A DNA stretch of 64,000 bases from positions 496,001-560,000 of the forward strand of contig NZ_JACVPD010000001.1 in assembly GCF_018882095.1 (NCBI RefSeq). Direction: 5' to 3'. Below are positions 63,457 through 64,000 of the stretch, piece after piece. Source of the stretch: Polynucleobacter sp. CS-Odin-A6. Lineage in GTDB: Bacteria > Pseudomonadota > Gammaproteobacteria > Burkholderiales > Burkholderiaceae. Each line of letters starts with the position of its first letter. The stretch's first letter is position 1. The notes beneath the pieces were generated by a model. The model was not told the origin of the DNA. It was given only the letters and a program-made list of their open reading frames with translations, and searched no databases. The translations under genes were made by a program, and so were the position numbers.

Positions 63457-64000
63457 ATGAAAATCTTGGTGGCTGTAAAACGGGTAGTTGATTACAACGT
63501 CAAAATTCGGGTGAAATCAGATCACTCTGGCGTTGATCTCGCAAACGTCAAAATGAGCATGAACCCCTTTGATGAAATTGCGGTAGAAGAAGCAGTGCGT
63601 TTAAAAGAGGCCGGTGTTGCCACTGAAGTCGTGGTGGTTTCAGCGGGTCCTACCCAATGCCAAGAAACACTCCGGACTGCTTTAGCAATTGGCGCAGATC
63701 GCGCTATCTTGGTAGAGTCCGATGCTGAATTACAACCTTTAGCAGTGGCAAAAATTCTGCAGGCGCTTTGTGAAAAAGAGCAGGCGCAAATCGTGATCTT
63801 AGGTAAGCAGGCAATCGATGACGATAGCAACCAAACAGGGCAGATGTTGGCTAGTTTGATGGATATTCCACAGGCAACCTTTGCTTCAAAGGTGGTGATT
63901 GCCAATGGCAAAGCCAATGTGACGCGTGAGGTTGATGGTGGCTTAGAAACGATCGCGATAACATTGCCAGCTGTCATTACAACGGACTTGCGTTTGAATG
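63457..64000 (+). CDS. etfB: EtfB, electron transfer flavoprotein beta subunit (3' truncated)
   Basis: The frame runs from ATG 63457 past the window end, 181 codons visible of about 250. [19 protein letters not shown] at the N-terminus and [20 protein letters not shown] are typical of EtfB, and the AMP-binding stretch and [14 protein letters not shown] follow. It passes electrons from acyl-CoA dehydrogenases to the ubiquinone pool. EtfA should follow outside the window. The start is clear although the stop is not in view. Confidence 0.95.
   Translation, partial: MKILVAVKRVVDYNVKIRVKSDHSGVDLANVKMSMNPFDEIAVEEAVRLKEAGVATEVVVVSAGPTQCQETLRTALAIGADRAILVESDAELQPLAVAKILQALCEKEQAQIVILGKQAIDDDSNQTGQMLASLMDIPQATFASKVVIANGKANVTREVDGGLETIAITLPAVITTDLRLN

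Overview
This 64 kb window looks like part of the compact chromosome of a free-living betaproteobacterium of the order Burkholderiales, most likely Polynucleobacter or a close relative. The reasons are moderate-to-low GC, tight gene packing, the block gyrA-serC-pheA-hisC-tyrA-aroA-cmk-rpsA-ihfB-lapB with ompA/ubiG/gph divergent from gyrA, many Bug-type periplasmic binding proteins, and a tmRNA that encodes the tag ANDERFALAA. This assignment is recognition from gene content, not a database match. I see no insertion sequence, prophage, CRISPR array, rRNA or tRNA. The only RNA gene I find is tmRNA.

Layout. (1) 1-5300: the cytochrome c maturation operon ccmC(partial)-D-E-F-G-H-I, with overlapping genes. 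(2) 5301-14701: accessory metabolism and transport: an SDR, a membrane-anchored TAXI binding protein, a Bug protein, a 2OG-Fe oxygenase, an MFS carrier, a SulP/DUF2177 pair, a universal stress protein and an M23 peptidase. (3) 14818-22026: a probable acid catabolism island: an enolase-superfamily enzyme, a TAXI-type TRAP transporter (fused permease plus binding protein), a DHDPS-family lyase, a D-2-hydroxyacid dehydrogenase and a divergent 3-hydroxyacyl-CoA dehydrogenase-like gene. (4) 22059-26751: an MFS carrier, a cytochrome b561/cytochrome c' pair, a site-2 protease, two very small genes, a DODA-type dioxygenase and the fluoride channel CrcB. (5) 26793-39294: a second organic-acid region. 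One leftward unit reads Bug, MmgE/PrpD, 2-hydroxyacid dehydrogenase, two half-size CHR transporters, Bug. It is followed by TrhO, another Bug, a CMD protein, a methyltransferase, a VOC protein, a Bug and an IlvD/Edd dehydratase. (6) 39401-39759: tmRNA. (7) 39832-54516: core genes gph-ubiG, ompA, gyrA, then the serine/aromatic supraoperon running into cmk, rpsA, ihfB and lapB. (8) 54591-64000: ugd, hldA, hldD (envelope sugars), comEA, cysM, mltB, a histone-deacetylase-like amidohydrolase, an acyl-CoA synthetase and the 5' part of etfB.

The genes fit an organism living on small organic acids. There are seven periplasmic binding proteins (five Bug, two TAXI), but only one permease of a matching class, the TRAP permease. 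Apart from the IHF beta subunit I recognise no DNA-binding regulator in the whole window. The most unusual arrangement is the Bug/MmgE/2-hydroxyacid dehydrogenase/split-CHR operon, where a Bug gene is translationally coupled to a CHR transporter half. That suggests, but does not prove, a transport pairing I do not know to be described.
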